From: Paenibacillus sp. URB8-2 | GTDB taxonomy: Bacteria > Bacillota > Bacilli > Paenibacillales > Paenibacillaceae | DNA: 64,000 nucleotides | Direction of reading: 5' to 3' | Assembly (NCBI RefSeq): GCF_013393385.1 | Contig: NZ_AP023239.1 | Span: forward strand, 1,488,001 to 1,552,000 | Part shown: positions 34,152-42,713 of the stretch, in pieces | Layout of the letters: every line of letters begins with the position of its first letter | Numbering within the stretch: position 1 is the first letter of the stretch | Notes under the pieces: model-generated | Told to the model about the DNA's origin: nothing | What the model saw: the letters and a program-made list of their open reading frames with translations, nothing else | The model's database searches: none | Position numbers and translations under genes: made by a program

Positions 34152-35531
34152 TCAATTAGCAGCCAATCCAACCGTTCCGGCTGATTTCAAAAATTCCACG
34201 ATCGTCAGCAGGCCCTTGTCGAAGTTCTCCAGATTGAAGTGCTCGTCGGGCGCGTGCAGATTCTCGTCGTCCAGTCCGAAGCCCATCAGAACGACCGGCG
34301 ACTTCAGGATGCGGGAGAAGCTTTCCATGATCGGGATGGAGCCGCCGTCCTTGGTGAACAGGGCACGTGTGCCGTAGACTTTGCCGTAAGCGTCCGCCGC
34401 CAGTTGAAGGTAGGCGTTCGACGGATCGATGTTGAAGGCGAACGCCTTCTCAATCTGCCGCACATGGAGCTTCGCCCCCGGCTGAATATGCGATTTCAAA
34501 TGGGCTTCAATCGCGTCGAGAATATGTTGGGGATTCTGGTCGCCGACCAGACGGCAGGTGATTTTGGCATGGGCCTCTTTCGGGATAACCGTCTTGGTGC
34601 CTTCGCCCTGGAAGCCGCCGTAAACGCCGTTAAGCTCCAGCGTTGGCCGGGCTCCGACGCGTTCGACAAATGTATAGCCTTCTTCGCCGTAGAGTGCGGA
34701 CAGTCCGAGTCCCTCCCGAATCTTCTCTTCGTCGAGGCCTTGCTTGGCGAATTCTTCGCGTATCAGCGGAGACAGGTCGGGAACGCCTTCATAGAAGCCG
34801 TCCACGGCGACGCGGCCTTTATCGTCATGCAGCGACGCCAGCAGGGAGACGAGAGCGTGCAGCGCATTTGGAACGGCGCCGCCATATGAGCCCGAGTGCA
34901 AATCCGTGGCAGCGGTCGTAACGCCGACTTCCATCGAGCAGAGGCCCCGGAGTCCGGTGCAAATAGCCGGTCTTCCGCGTTCCAGAAGCGAGGTGTCGGA
35001 GACAAGCACAGCGTCCGCTGCCAGCATGTCTTTATGAGCTTCCAGGAAAGAAGTAAGATGAACGCTGCCGATTTCCTCCTCGCCTTCAATGCACAGCTTA
35101 ATGTTAACCGGCAGAGTGCCTTCCTGCTTCAATACCGCTTCCAGCGCCTTAATATGCATGAAGACCTGGCCTTTATCGTCGGTTGCTCCGCGGGCGTACA
35201 GCTTGCCGTCTCTGATATTCGGCTCGAACGGCGGAGTCGTCCAAAGATTCAGCGGATCAACCGGCTGGACGTCATAGTGTCCGTAGACAAGCAGAGTCGG
35301 CTTGCCTGGTGCATGCAGATAGTCCGCGTAGACAACGGGATGACCGTCGGTCGGGTGAATTTCGATATGTTCGAGTCCCGCTTTCTTCAGTGTATCCGCG
35401 AGCCACTGAGCCGCTGCCAATACATCCTTCTTATGCTCTGACAATGCAGAAATGCTGGGGATCTTAAGCCATTCGTTCAGCTCGTTCAAGTGTTCGTCCC
35501 GGCGGGATTCAAAATAGGCTGCGTAAGTCAT
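34152..35531 (-). CDS. M20-family dipeptidase
   Basis: 459 aa. Start at 35531 chosen for AGGAGGTAC 6 nt upstream. Di-zinc peptidase features: YGHYDVQPVDP (His and following Asp), bridging Asp in ARGATDDKGQ, catalytic Glu-Glu in EGEEEIGS, and late His in HAPDEHFN. The dimerisation domain sits between. This is the CNDP/DapE-ArgE group that cleaves dipeptides such as carnosine-like substrates; no signal peptide, so cytoplasmic. Single gene with its own terminator. Confidence 0.9.
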   Translation of the reverse strand: MTYAAYFESRRDEHLNELNEWLKIPSISALSEHKKDVLAAAQWLADTLKKAGLEHIEIHPTDGHPVVYADYLHAPGKPTLLVYGHYDVQPVDPLNLWTTPPFEPNIRDGKLYARGATDDKGQVFMHIKALEAVLKQEGTLPVNIKLCIEGEEEIGSVHLTSFLEAHKDMLAADAVLVSDTSLLERGRPAICTGLRGLCSMEVGVTTAATDLHSGSYGGAVPNALHALVSLLASLHDDKGRVAVDGFYEGVPDLSPLIREEFAKQGLDEEKIREGLGLSALYGEEGYTFVERVGARPTLELNGVYGGFQGEGTKTVIPKEAHAKITCRLVGDQNPQHILDAIEAHLKSHIQPGAKLHVRQIEKAFAFNIDPSNAYLQLAADAYGKVYGTRALFTKDGGSIPIMESFSRILKSPVVLMGFGLDDENLHAPDEHFNLENFDKGLLTIVEFLKSAGTVGLAAN

Positions 35532-35779
35532 GATTATGTACCTCCTGGATTTACGGGGTCGCAAGCCTGCGGCTTGTGACGGATGCGTCGAAATGGATTC
35601 GCCGCTCCATAGACATTATTATACTGGAATAAACCCCGCACAATCAAAATCTGGAATATTGCCTCAAAATCACACACGAAGCCGCCAAGTTGTTTCGCGC
35701 GCCGCAGCCATGATAGACTAGGTAAAACTGTAAAGTTCAGGAACGGATTAGACGGAGACCGGAGAGGAGCAGGGATAGT

Positions 35780-36397
35780 ATGGAGGAAAAATGGTTGACT
35801 TGGGCCAAGGAGATTCAAGCGATCGCCCAGACGGGGCTGGAGTATGCGAAGGATGTATACGACATCGAGCGGTATGAGATGCTTCGGGAGCTGAGCGTGG
35901 ATATTATGGCCAACTACACTTTCGAGAGCAGGGAGACAATCAGAATGTCCTTCGCAGGCGACAAAGGCTACAGTACGCCGAAGGTCGATATTCGGGGCGT
36001 CGTATTCCGGGAAGACCGGATTCTGATGGTCCGCGAAAAAATAGACGGTAAATGGTCACTGCCCGGAGGGTGGGCCGACATCGGTTATTCGCCGAGCGAA
36101 GTTGCCGTCAAGGAGATCCGCGAAGAATCGGGGTTCACGGCAAGAGCGGTGCGCTTGCTCGGCGTGCTGGACAAGAAATTCCACGGTCATCCGCCGGACC
36201 CTTATCATATCTACAAGCTGTTTATTTTGTGCGAGATTGTCGGCGGAGAGGCGGCAGGGGGTCTCGAGACGAGCGATGTCGGTTTTTTCAAGGAAGAAGA
36301 ACTTCCGGACCTGTCGGTGGGGCGGAACACGGAGAAACAGATTCGTACGATGTTTGAATTTTTGCGGCACCCGGATAAGGCGGTTATCTTGGATTAG
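35780..36397 (+). CDS. Nudix hydrolase with N-terminal Nudix_N domain
   Basis: 205 aa. Residues 1-60 form the helical N-terminal domain seen in YjhB-type ADP-ribose pyrophosphatases; the Nudix box lies at 97-119 (GWADIGYSPSEVAVKEIREESGF) with Lys where Arg is usual at the first basic position but the EE pair intact. It hydrolyses a nucleoside diphosphate linked to another group; ADP-ribose or similar is likely. GAGAGGAGC is a distant ribosome binding site. Single gene. Confidence 0.85.
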   Translation: MEEKWLTWAKEIQAIAQTGLEYAKDVYDIERYEMLRELSVDIMANYTFESRETIRMSFAGDKGYSTPKVDIRGVVFREDRILMVREKIDGKWSLPGGWADIGYSPSEVAVKEIREESGFTARAVRLLGVLDKKFHGHPPDPYHIYKLFILCEIVGGEAAGGLETSDVGFFKEEELPDLSVGRNTEKQIRTMFEFLRHPDKAVILD

Positions 36398-36539
36398 GAT
36401 CGTTTACAAAAAATACATAATTGAAAATGAATTTTTTTGTTTAAAAAAATGCCAAAATCGTTTAAAATATGTTTATGAAAGTGCTTACATTAAAAGTATA
36501 CCCGCTGAGTCTTTTTGGCTATAATGAATTTACCCGAGA

Positions 36540-36573
36540 CAAAAAAATTTTAGGTCCGGCGGTCTAAATTTTT
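36540..36573 (+). promoter_or_regulatory. Hairpin in leader of the small membrane protein
   Basis: AAAAAATTTTAGG and CTAAATTTTTT form an AT-rich inverted repeat with a GC loop about 40 nt before the small gene. It looks terminator-like (T-run in its 3' arm), possibly an attenuator or the end of a short transcript. Confidence 0.4.
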
Positions 36574-36613
36574 TCCTCTTTTGTGACGATAAGATTAGGT
36601 AGGAGGGGATCGC

Positions 36614-36769
36614 ATGGAAAAACATGAGAATTTGAGATTGCCGCTGAAGCAGGAAAGTGTCAAAGTTCACACCGAAGGCCACTTCTCGGCAGGACTTTTG
36701 TGGGGGATTCTGATCAGCATCCCGTTATGGATTTCGTTAATCGGCTGGTTTATGACCTTTTCTAGATAA
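36614..36769 (+). CDS. Single-pass small membrane protein, 51 aa
   Basis: ATG at 36614 with TAGGAGGGGATCGC upstream, stop TAA 36767-36769. A hydrophilic N-terminus of about 28 residues is followed by one transmembrane helix (SAGLLWGILISIPLWISLIGWFMTF). The ribosome binding site is among the best in the window, so I take it as real. No family recognised; possibly a spore- or envelope-related small protein. Confidence 0.7.
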   Translation: MEKHENLRLPLKQESVKVHTEGHFSAGLLWGILISIPLWISLIGWFMTFSR

Positions 36770-36814
36770 TTCAGGGACCGCTTATATATAGATCATAGGA
36801 CAAAAGAATGAAAT

Positions 36815-36847
36815 AAGGCCGCCTCTTCGCCAAGAAGAAGCGGCTTT
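36815..36847. terminator. Bidirectional terminator
   Basis: GCCGC-TCTTC pairs with GAAGA-AGCGGC around GCCAA with one bulge, followed by TTTT. It sits between the small membrane protein gene and the convergent ABC-F gene. Confidence 0.75.
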
Positions 36848-36870
36848 TCTGCATCTCGCCCGATTATCAG

Positions 36871-38826
36871 TTATTGATGGGAACTTCCAAGCCATTCCTC
36901 ATACATAGCGTCAAGTCCATGCTGCACCGTTTCCCTTTCGGCGTGGAGGACGGACAGCCGGGCGGCGTCGCTTGCAAGCTGCGGGTCAAGCATCGCCGCG
37001 TCGATCTCCCGAAGCCGCTTCTCGGCTTCCGCAATTTCCTTCTCCCAATAAGCGGCGCTGCGGATTTCCCTTGATTGTGCGGAACGCGAACGTTCCGGAG
37101 ATTTTACGTCTCCCAGGGGCGCGGGGAAAGAGGCTTTCCCCGGCGCGGCTTGCGATTCCTGTCCGCCGGCTTCGGAAGAACGGGTAATCCATGTTTCCTT
37201 CTCCGCCCGCTTTTCCTTGAAATACTCATAGCTGCCTGAAAATACGGAGAACTTTCCATCTTCAATCGTCCATAATTTGCCGAAGCAGCGGTTGATGAAA
37301 TAACGGTCATGGGAAACCGCAAGGACCGTTCCCGGGAATTCCTCTAGCGCTTCTTCCAGCGCTTCTCTAGAGTCGATGTCCAGGTGATTGGTCGGCTCGT
37401 CGAGAATGAGCAGATTGGGCCGGCGGTGCATGATGACGGCGAAGCGCAGCCGCGTCCATTCTCCTCCGGACAGCCCTCCGACGATCTTAAACACATCGCT
37501 CCCATAGAACAGGAACTTTGCAAGCTGCCCTCGGGCTTCGCCCTCCTCCATTCCTGCCTCCTCGCGGAAATATTTCAGGACCGACAGCCCGGCGTCTTCC
37601 GGGACGGCTTCCTGCGCCAGATAGCCGACGGATGCCCGAGCGCCGAGCGTGCAGCTTCCGGCGTCGGGCTGCTCCAGGCCCAGTATGATGCGCAGCAGCG
37701 TACTTTTGCCCGCACCGTTGCCGCCGATCATCGCGGCGGCCTCGCCGTAGCGAAGAACGTCCTCGGCTCCCGTAAACAGGACGCGATTCCCGTAGGATTT
37801 GCTAACGCCGTCAAGGATCAGCGCCCGGCTGCCCGAACGGTCCTGCTGCTCGAGCTGCAAATCCATGCTTTTGCGCTCCAGCACGGGGCGCTTGATCTTG
37901 ACCATCCGGTCCATCGCTTTCTGCATCGAAGCCGCGCGGCGGTGAAAGGAAGGGTTGGGCGGATTGGAGTTGTTGCCCCATTCGATCAGCCGTTTGATGC
38001 TTTCCTGCATTTTTTTGATTTTTTTCTGCTGCTCCTGGTAATCGGCGAACTGCTGGAGCAGCCGGGCTTCCTTCTCTTTCTGGAAGCCGGTGTAATTCGT
38101 ATGATAGGTGATGGCCTCGCCGTCCTCGATCTCGATCACCTTCGTGATAACCGCATCGAGAAAATAGCGGTCATGGGAGATGACGACCACGGTTCCGGCG
38201 TAGTCCCGCAGGAACTGCTCAAGCCACTCGATGGCGGCCATATCTAGATGGTTGGTCGGCTCATCGAGCAGCAGCACGTCCGGACGCCGCAGCAGCAGCG
38301 CGGCCAGGCCCACTTTGGTCTTCTCACCACCGGAGAGGGAGGCGAAAGGCCGCCCGAATTGCTCGCTTCCGATGCCAAGTCCGGATGCGACGCGATGGAT
38401 TTCGGCCTCGATTTCATAGCCTCCGGCAGCTTCGAATTTCTCCTGGAGCGAGCCGTATTCGCGCAGCAGCCCGTTCCAGCGCTCCTCGCCGCCTGCGTTC
38501 AAGCCGGCCATTTCCTGCTCAAGCTCCCGCAGTCGCCGCTGCCACGCCAGCTGTTCGGCGAAGCTGCGTTGGAGGACGGCGTACACCGTATCTCCGCCGC
38601 CCTCCTGGATTTGGGCCAGCAGCCCGACGGTGCTGCCTCTGCGGATGGCAATTTGTCCCCTGTCGGGCGCTTCTTCGCCGCTCAGGAGGCGGAACAGGGT
38701 CGTTTTGCCGCAGCCGTTGCGGCCGATAAGGCCAACCTTTTCGCCTTGGCGGACGGCCAGCGTGATATCGCTCAGCACTTCTTGAGCACCGTGATATTTT
38801 TGCACATTTTGACATTGTATGATCAT
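36871..38826 (-). CDS. ABC-F family ATPase (ribosome-associated)
   Basis: 651 aa, two ABC domains without membrane segments. Domain 1: Walker A GRNGCGKTT (35-43), LSGGEKTK, LLLDEPTNHLDM. An interdomain linker of about 80 residues (YQEQQKKIKKMQESIKRL through RRAASMQKAMDRM) corresponds to the P-site tRNA interaction motif. Domain 2: GGNGAGKST, LSGGEWTR, LILDEPTNHLD. C-terminal coiled coil (AYWEKEIAEAEKRLREIDAAM onwards). ABC-F proteins act on the ribosome; some protect it from antibiotics, others help elongation, and I cannot assign the subgroup. The leader contains an SD-bearing small ORF and terminator. AAAGGAG precedes the ATG. Confidence 0.9.
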   Translation of the reverse strand: MIIQCQNVQKYHGAQEVLSDITLAVRQGEKVGLIGRNGCGKTTLFRLLSGEEAPDRGQIAIRRGSTVGLLAQIQEGGGDTVYAVLQRSFAEQLAWQRRLRELEQEMAGLNAGGEERWNGLLREYGSLQEKFEAAGGYEIEAEIHRVASGLGIGSEQFGRPFASLSGGEKTKVGLAALLLRRPDVLLLDEPTNHLDMAAIEWLEQFLRDYAGTVVVISHDRYFLDAVITKVIEIEDGEAITYHTNYTGFQKEKEARLLQQFADYQEQQKKIKKMQESIKRLIEWGNNSNPPNPSFHRRAASMQKAMDRMVKIKRPVLERKSMDLQLEQQDRSGSRALILDGVSKSYGNRVLFTGAEDVLRYGEAAAMIGGNGAGKSTLLRIILGLEQPDAGSCTLGARASVGYLAQEAVPEDAGLSVLKYFREEAGMEEGEARGQLAKFLFYGSDVFKIVGGLSGGEWTRLRFAVIMHRRPNLLILDEPTNHLDIDSREALEEALEEFPGTVLAVSHDRYFINRCFGKLWTIEDGKFSVFSGSYEYFKEKRAEKETWITRSSEAGGQESQAAPGKASFPAPLGDVKSPERSRSAQSREIRSAAYWEKEIAEAEKRLREIDAAMLDPQLASDAARLSVLHAERETVQHGLDAMYEEWLGSSHQ

Positions 38827-38893
38827 GGGGATTCTCCTTTAGGCTTCGGCGGACCCTATGGGCCACCGAGCGGGTAATCATCCGGAAAACGCC

Positions 38894-38937
38894 CCCTGCC
38901 GTCTTTCGTGCAAGGACAATACAAAAAGACCGCAGGG
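38894..38937 (-). promoter_or_regulatory. Alternative hairpin overlapping the ABC-F attenuator
   Basis: On the minus strand CCCTGCGGTCTTT (the 3' arm of the terminator) can pair with downstream AAAGACGGCAGGG with a single G-G mismatch, instead of with the upstream arm. The two structures exclude each other, as in an attenuation switch. Not computed thermodynamically. Confidence 0.5.
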
Positions 38938-38956
38938 AAACGTTCCCCGCGGCCTT
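38923..38956 (-). terminator. Attenuator-like terminator in the ABC-F leader
   Basis: On the minus strand AAGGCCGCGGGGAA pairs with TTCCCTGCGGTCTT across a short loop, followed by TTTTT. It lies between the upstream small ORF and the ABC-F start, so it must be read through for ABC-F expression. Confidence 0.75.
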
Positions 38957-38973
38957 GTCCGTGTAAGCCCTAG

Positions 38974-39138
38974 TTAAGCTGTACGGTCGGAAGGCAGGAA
39001 AGACATTTCTGGGTGGTCAGGCGTTATGATTTTGGCAAAAAAGGACAGACTTCTCCCGTTGACGCCAAAAGCATGAACGATGCCCGCCGTCGCTATAGGC
39101 AAGCGGCTGACCATGTTACCCAGATCCTCATAATTCAT
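38974..39138 (-). CDS. Small ORF of 54 aa in the ABC-F leader
   Basis: ATG at 39138 with GGGAGGTGAGGAAAG directly upstream, stop TAA at 38976-38974, only 18 nt before the attenuator hairpin. The product begins MNYEDLGNMVSRLP and has a hydrophobic middle (IATAGIVHAFGV); family unknown. The strong ribosome binding site argues for translation. Either a regulatory leader peptide whose translation decides termination, or a small functional protein. It is longer than the usual antibiotic-sensing leaders. Confidence 0.6.
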   Translation of the reverse strand: MNYEDLGNMVSRLPIATAGIVHAFGVNGRSLSFFAKIITPDHPEMSFLPSDRTA

Positions 39139-39330
39139 CTTTCCTCACCTCCCTCATTAACAAAGTTACAATAATTTTAAAAGAATAGGTTGCCAATAGC
39201 AAGAAATTTTTCCTCCGCGTCCTTTAGCATGTCAAAGCGGTAAAACCGGAATACCCGCCTGTTTTTTCAATATGTATGGTGATAGGGCGGCATGCCGTCA
39301 TAACAGGATGATCAGGAGGAGGGAGCGAAG

Positions 39331-39711
39331 GTGGCATTTTTTGACGGCCTGCTCGGCAATGCATCCCAGGTGGATCTCAATACGGCCCGCAAGGAGTACG
39401 GACAAATTCTGGCCCCCGGGGAGCAGATCGAGCGAGCCTACAAGCTGATTCGCGACATGTTTATTTTTACGGACAAAAGGCTGATTCTGGTCGACAAGCA
39501 GGGTGTAACCGGCAAAAAGACGGCGTATCACTCCATTCCCTACAAAAGCATCACGCATTATTCCGTAGAGACGGCGGGGCACTTCGATCTTGACGCGGAG
39601 CTGTGCCTTTTTGTATCCGGCAGTTCGCTCCCGCTGAAGAAGACCTTCAACAAGAGCGTGAATATTTACGAGGTGCAGGCCGTGCTGTCCCAGTACATTT
39701 TGAAATCGTAA
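39331..39711 (+). CDS. Bacterial PH-domain protein (YvbH/bPH_1 type)
   Basis: 126 aa, GTG start with GGAGGGAGCGAAG upstream. The sequence FTDKRLILVDKQGVTGKKTAYHSIPYKSITHYSVETAGHFDLDAELCLFV is the bacterial PH_1 (former DUF1696) core. These form ring-shaped oligomers of unknown role. Single gene with its own terminator. Confidence 0.8.
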   Translation: MAFFDGLLGNASQVDLNTARKEYGQILAPGEQIERAYKLIRDMFIFTDKRLILVDKQGVTGKKTAYHSIPYKSITHYSVETAGHFDLDAELCLFVSGSSLPLKKTFNKSVNIYEVQAVLSQYILKS

Positions 39712-39715
39712 AAAA

Positions 39716-39765
39716 GAAACGGCTCCGATCCCCGAACAGGGCGGCAGCCGTTTCTCAATTTTTTT
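39716..39765 (+). terminator. Terminator of the PH-domain gene
   Basis: GAAACGGCT and AGCCGTTTC enclose a GC-rich loop, followed after TCAA by TTTTTTT. Confidence 0.82.
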
Positions 39766-39802
39766 GAAAATATGATTGCCCCGCAGACGTCCGGCCCGGC
39801 CG

Positions 39803-40342
39803 CTACATGCTGTACCTGAGCACAAGTCCGCCATAGACAAATGCGGCGAGAATGACGAGAGCGGGATGGATTTTGCGGCGTTCCATTGCCCAGAACGCGA
39901 TGGCCGCAATGATCAGGGTCTGCCAAATTCCAATGGAAGCGGCGGGCCCTTTTCCCATCTGCCAGGTCAATACGGCCATCATGATGGCGATAACAGGCTG
40001 GACGAGCAGCGTCATCCCTTTGACAACCTTGGACTGGCGGTATTTTTGCAGCACCCGCAGCAGAACGATCAGGGCGGCGGCCGACGGCAGGACCGTGGCC
40101 AGCAGCGCCGCAAGCACTCCCGCCCAGCCGTAAATCTGGAAGCCGACGTAAGCCGCCACCTTGGTGGCGATCGGTCCGGGCAGCGCGTTGCCCAGCGCCA
40201 GCATGTTGGAGAATTCCCCGTCTGTCAGCCAGTGGTAATGTGGGACGATTTCTTCATACATGAGCGGAATGGAGGAAGGTCCGCCGCCGTAGCCGAGCAG
40301 ATTGGCGATAAAGAATCCGATAATCAGTTTAATCCATTCCAT
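39803..40342 (-). CDS. Chromate transporter, small-subunit half (CHR domain)
   Basis: 179 aa with about five to six helices. Starts immediately after the stop of the partner gene. CHR motifs: NLLGYGGGPSSIPLMYEEIV, LALGNALPGPIATKVAAYVG. Short CHR proteins are encoded as adjacent pairs and work together; most export chromate, though physiological substrates are uncertain. Confidence 0.87.
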   Translation of the reverse strand: MEWIKLIIGFFIANLLGYGGGPSSIPLMYEEIVPHYHWLTDGEFSNMLALGNALPGPIATKVAAYVGFQIYGWAGVLAALLATVLPSAAALIVLLRVLQKYRQSKVVKGMTLLVQPVIAIMMAVLTWQMGKGPAASIGIWQTLIIAAIAFWAMERRKIHPALVILAAFVYGGLVLRYSM

Positions 40343-40936
40343 TTATGGCGTTCCCTCCTTCTTTCCTTGACTGCCGCGGCGGCCGGCCACAGCCCGGTAA
40401 TGCACGGCGCCGTAAGCGAGAAACAGCACGATGACGATAGCCGGATGGACATGCAGCACCTCAAGCAGGAGCAGGGCGAGCAGCATGAAGGCCGCTCCGG
40501 CTGCGATGCCGAGGCCCTTGACGGCCTTTTTCGCAAATTCGTACGCCATGACGCCGAGCATGACGGCGATGACGGGCGATACGGCGGCGATCATTCCCTT
40601 GACGACCTTCGAGCCGGCCAGGTAGTTAACGGCGGACAACAGCAGAATCATGGCAAGAACGCTGGGCAAAATATGCGCAATTACGGCGAGGAACGCTCCC
40701 CATGCCCCTTTGCGCTTGTATCCTAAATAAGCGGCCATTTTGGTCGCAATCGGTCCCGGCAGCGCGTTGGCCAGCGCCAGCGTTTCTCCAAACTCCTCGT
40801 CGCTGAGCCACTTATACCGGATGACGGCGTCATGGCGGATCAGCGGAATTACCGAAGGGCCGCCGCCGTAGCCGATAATTCCTGTTCTGCACATCGAAAC
40901 GACAAGCTCTATATAATCTTTTTGAGTCGGTCTCAA
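40343..40936 (-). CDS. Chromate transporter, first half (CHR domain)
   Basis: 197 aa if started at TTG 40936, which has AAAGGGGGAAAGGG just upstream; an ATG at 40960 in the same frame lacks a site, and longer versions start without support. CHR motifs: GIIGYGGGPSVIPLIRHDAV and LALANALPGPIATKMAAYLGY, then four to five helices. Pair partner of the following gene with no gap. Confidence 0.85.
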   Translation of the reverse strand: MRPTQKDYIELVVSMCRTGIIGYGGGPSVIPLIRHDAVIRYKWLSDEEFGETLALANALPGPIATKMAAYLGYKRKGAWGAFLAVIAHILPSVLAMILLLSAVNYLAGSKVVKGMIAAVSPVIAVMLGVMAYEFAKKAVKGLGIAAGAAFMLLALLLLEVLHVHPAIVIVLFLAYGAVHYRAVAGRRGSQGKKEGTP

Positions 40937-41094
40937 ACCCTTTCCCCCTTTGGAGCCCATTCTATACAATCCGTATGAATGCATTCTCATTATATTTCTT
41001 TTCGAAGCCCTCCGGCGGGAACTTTGTGCACCGTACACAAATCGCGGGTGCGCCGTCTTTGGAATGCGCGCTTCCGGTTGACTTTGGCCGGTTG

Positions 41095-41111
41095 TGTAAT
41101 GTTAAATGACA
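41095..41111. promoter_or_regulatory. GlnR/TnrA-type box before the GGT-family gene
   Basis: TGTAA-TGTTAAA-TGACA matches the consensus TGTNA-N7-TNACA at every fixed position. It overlaps the -10 region of a promoter candidate whose -35 is TTGACT (41078-41083), so binding should repress. One chance match per about 65 kb is expected, so support comes from context. Confidence 0.6.
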
Positions 41112-41135
41112 TTAATTCACGGGAGGGAAAAGCTT

Positions 41136-42713
41136 ATGACAAAGCGACCGGTAATCGGTACAAAAACGATGGTAGTCAGCCCGCATTACCTGGCGTCCGC
41201 CGCAGGTGCGCGGATTTTGCAAAAGGGCGGGAACGCCTTCGACGCGGCGGTGGCCGTCAGCGCGGCGTTGGCGGTCGTCTACCCGCATATGACGGGCCTT
41301 GGCGGCGATGCCTTCTGGCTGACTTACAGCGCTGATGAAGGCCGTGTCCAGGCCTATAACGGCAGCGGCCGCTCCGGTTACGGGGTGCACCGCGGCCGGT
41401 TCGTCGGTGAAGCCGCGATTCCGCGGCGGGGCGCCCGCAGCGCGGTTACCGTGCCCGGCATGGCCGACAGCTGGGACGCAGTGCTGAGCCGGTACGGTCG
41501 TCTGTCGCTGGCGGAGGTACTGGAGGCCGCGATCGATTACGCGTCTACAGGCTTTCCGCTGTCGCCGGATCAGCATGCCAATACCGTGCTTGCCGGCGCT
41601 TCGCTGTCGCCTGAGGCGGCAGCCATCTATATGCCGGGCGGACGGATTCCGAAGGCCGGAGAGAAGTTCGTGCAGAAGGACCTGGCCCGGTCGCTTTCCA
41701 TTCTGGCTTCCGGGGGCCGCGACGCCTTTTATAAAGGAGAAATCGCCGGGGCGATTTGCGACGGGCTGGCAGAGGCCGGCGGTTACTTGCTCCGCGAGGA
41801 CTTTGCCGACCACCGGGGTAACTGGTGCGAGCCGATCCGGACGGATTATCACGGCTATACCGTCCATCAGGCTCCGCCCAATTCACAAGGATTCGCCGCG
41901 CTGATGGCGCTGAATATATTGGAAAAGTTTGACTTCAGCGGCATTCAGCATGGTTCGTATGAATATTATCATCTTCTCGTAGAAGCGATCAAGGCCAGCT
42001 TCCGCGACCGCGACTCGGTGCTTACCGATCCCGAATTCAGTGAGATTCCGCTGAACCGGCTGCTGGATAAGACTTACGCGGCACAGCTTGCGGCATTGAT
42101 TTCGCCCCGCAGCGCAGCCGCGTTGTCCAGCGAGCCTACCGGCCGGGATACGGCCTATGCGGCGGTTGTGGATGCGGAAGGCAATGCGGTTTCCTTCATC
42201 CAGAGCCTGTACTTCGAATTCGGGTCGGGAGCCGCCCCGGGCGGCACCGGCATTCTGCTGCAGAACCGGGGCTCCTTCTTCTCGCTGGACCCGGCCGCGG
42301 TCAACACGCTGGAGCCGCATAAGCGGACTTTCCATACGCTGATGCCAGCGATGGCCTGCCGGGACGGCAAGCCCGCTATCCTTTACGGTACCCAGGGCGG
42401 CGAAGGCCAGCCGCAGACCCAGACGCTGCTGCTGACCCGGATGCTGCATTACGGGATGAATCCCCAGCAGGCGGTCGACGAGCCGCGGTTTGTCTGGGGC
42501 AGAACGTGGGGCGAACCGACCCAGGAGCTGACCGTGGAGAGCAGAGTTGGGGACGCTGTGCTGGAAGAACTGGCAGCAGCCGGCCACAAGGTGCGGAAGG
42601 CGGCGGACTATGATGGACTTGCCGGCCATGCCCATGTAATCAGCATTGATGACAACGGCTACCGCAGCGGCGGGACCGATCCGCGCTGTGACGGAGCCGC
42701 CATCGGCTGGTAG
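41136..42713 (+). CDS. Cytoplasmic gamma-glutamyltransferase-family Ntn-hydrolase (HpxW/YwrD-like)
   Basis: 525 aa. ATG 41136 has GGGAGGG upstream; no signal peptide. The GGT fold is complete (GGNAFDAAVAVSAALAVVYPHMTGLGGDAFWL near the N-terminus; QAPPNSQGF; TQGGEGQPQTQT). The self-cleaving nucleophile is predicted as Thr339 in DTAYAAVVD, where true GGTs have TTHYSVVD. Missing secretion and similar length link it to YwrD and to Klebsiella oxamate amidohydrolase HpxW, a GGT relative at the end of urate breakdown. Next to an amidase and the puc cluster with a GlnR-type box, an oxamate or ureide amidohydrolase role is plausible but unproven; classical GGT activity is the alternative. Confidence 0.8.
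   Translation: MTKRPVIGTKTMVVSPHYLASAAGARILQKGGNAFDAAVAVSAALAVVYPHMTGLGGDAFWLTYSADEGRVQAYNGSGRSGYGVHRGRFVGEAAIPRRGARSAVTVPGMADSWDAVLSRYGRLSLAEVLEAAIDYASTGFPLSPDQHANTVLAGASLSPEAAAIYMPGGRIPKAGEKFVQKDLARSLSILASGGRDAFYKGEIAGAICDGLAEAGGYLLREDFADHRGNWCEPIRTDYHGYTVHQAPPNSQGFAALMALNILEKFDFSGIQHGSYEYYHLLVEAIKASFRDRDSVLTDPEFSEIPLNRLLDKTYAAQLAALISPRSAAALSSEPTGRDTAYAAVVDAEGNAVSFIQSLYFEFGSGAAPGGTGILLQNRGSFFSLDPAAVNTLEPHKRTFHTLMPAMACRDGKPAILYGTQGGEGQPQTQTLLLTRMLHYGMNPQQAVDEPRFVWGRTWGEPTQELTVESRVGDAVLEELAAAGHKVRKAADYDGLAGHAHVISIDDNGYRSGGTDPRCDGAAIGW

Noticed and set aside
33940..34155. Minus-strand 71-aa frame with the string VMGIEPTLSAWKAEVLPLNYTR
   Set aside because: It is antisense to tRNA-Gly; this peptide is a well-known artefact of translating across a tRNA gene.
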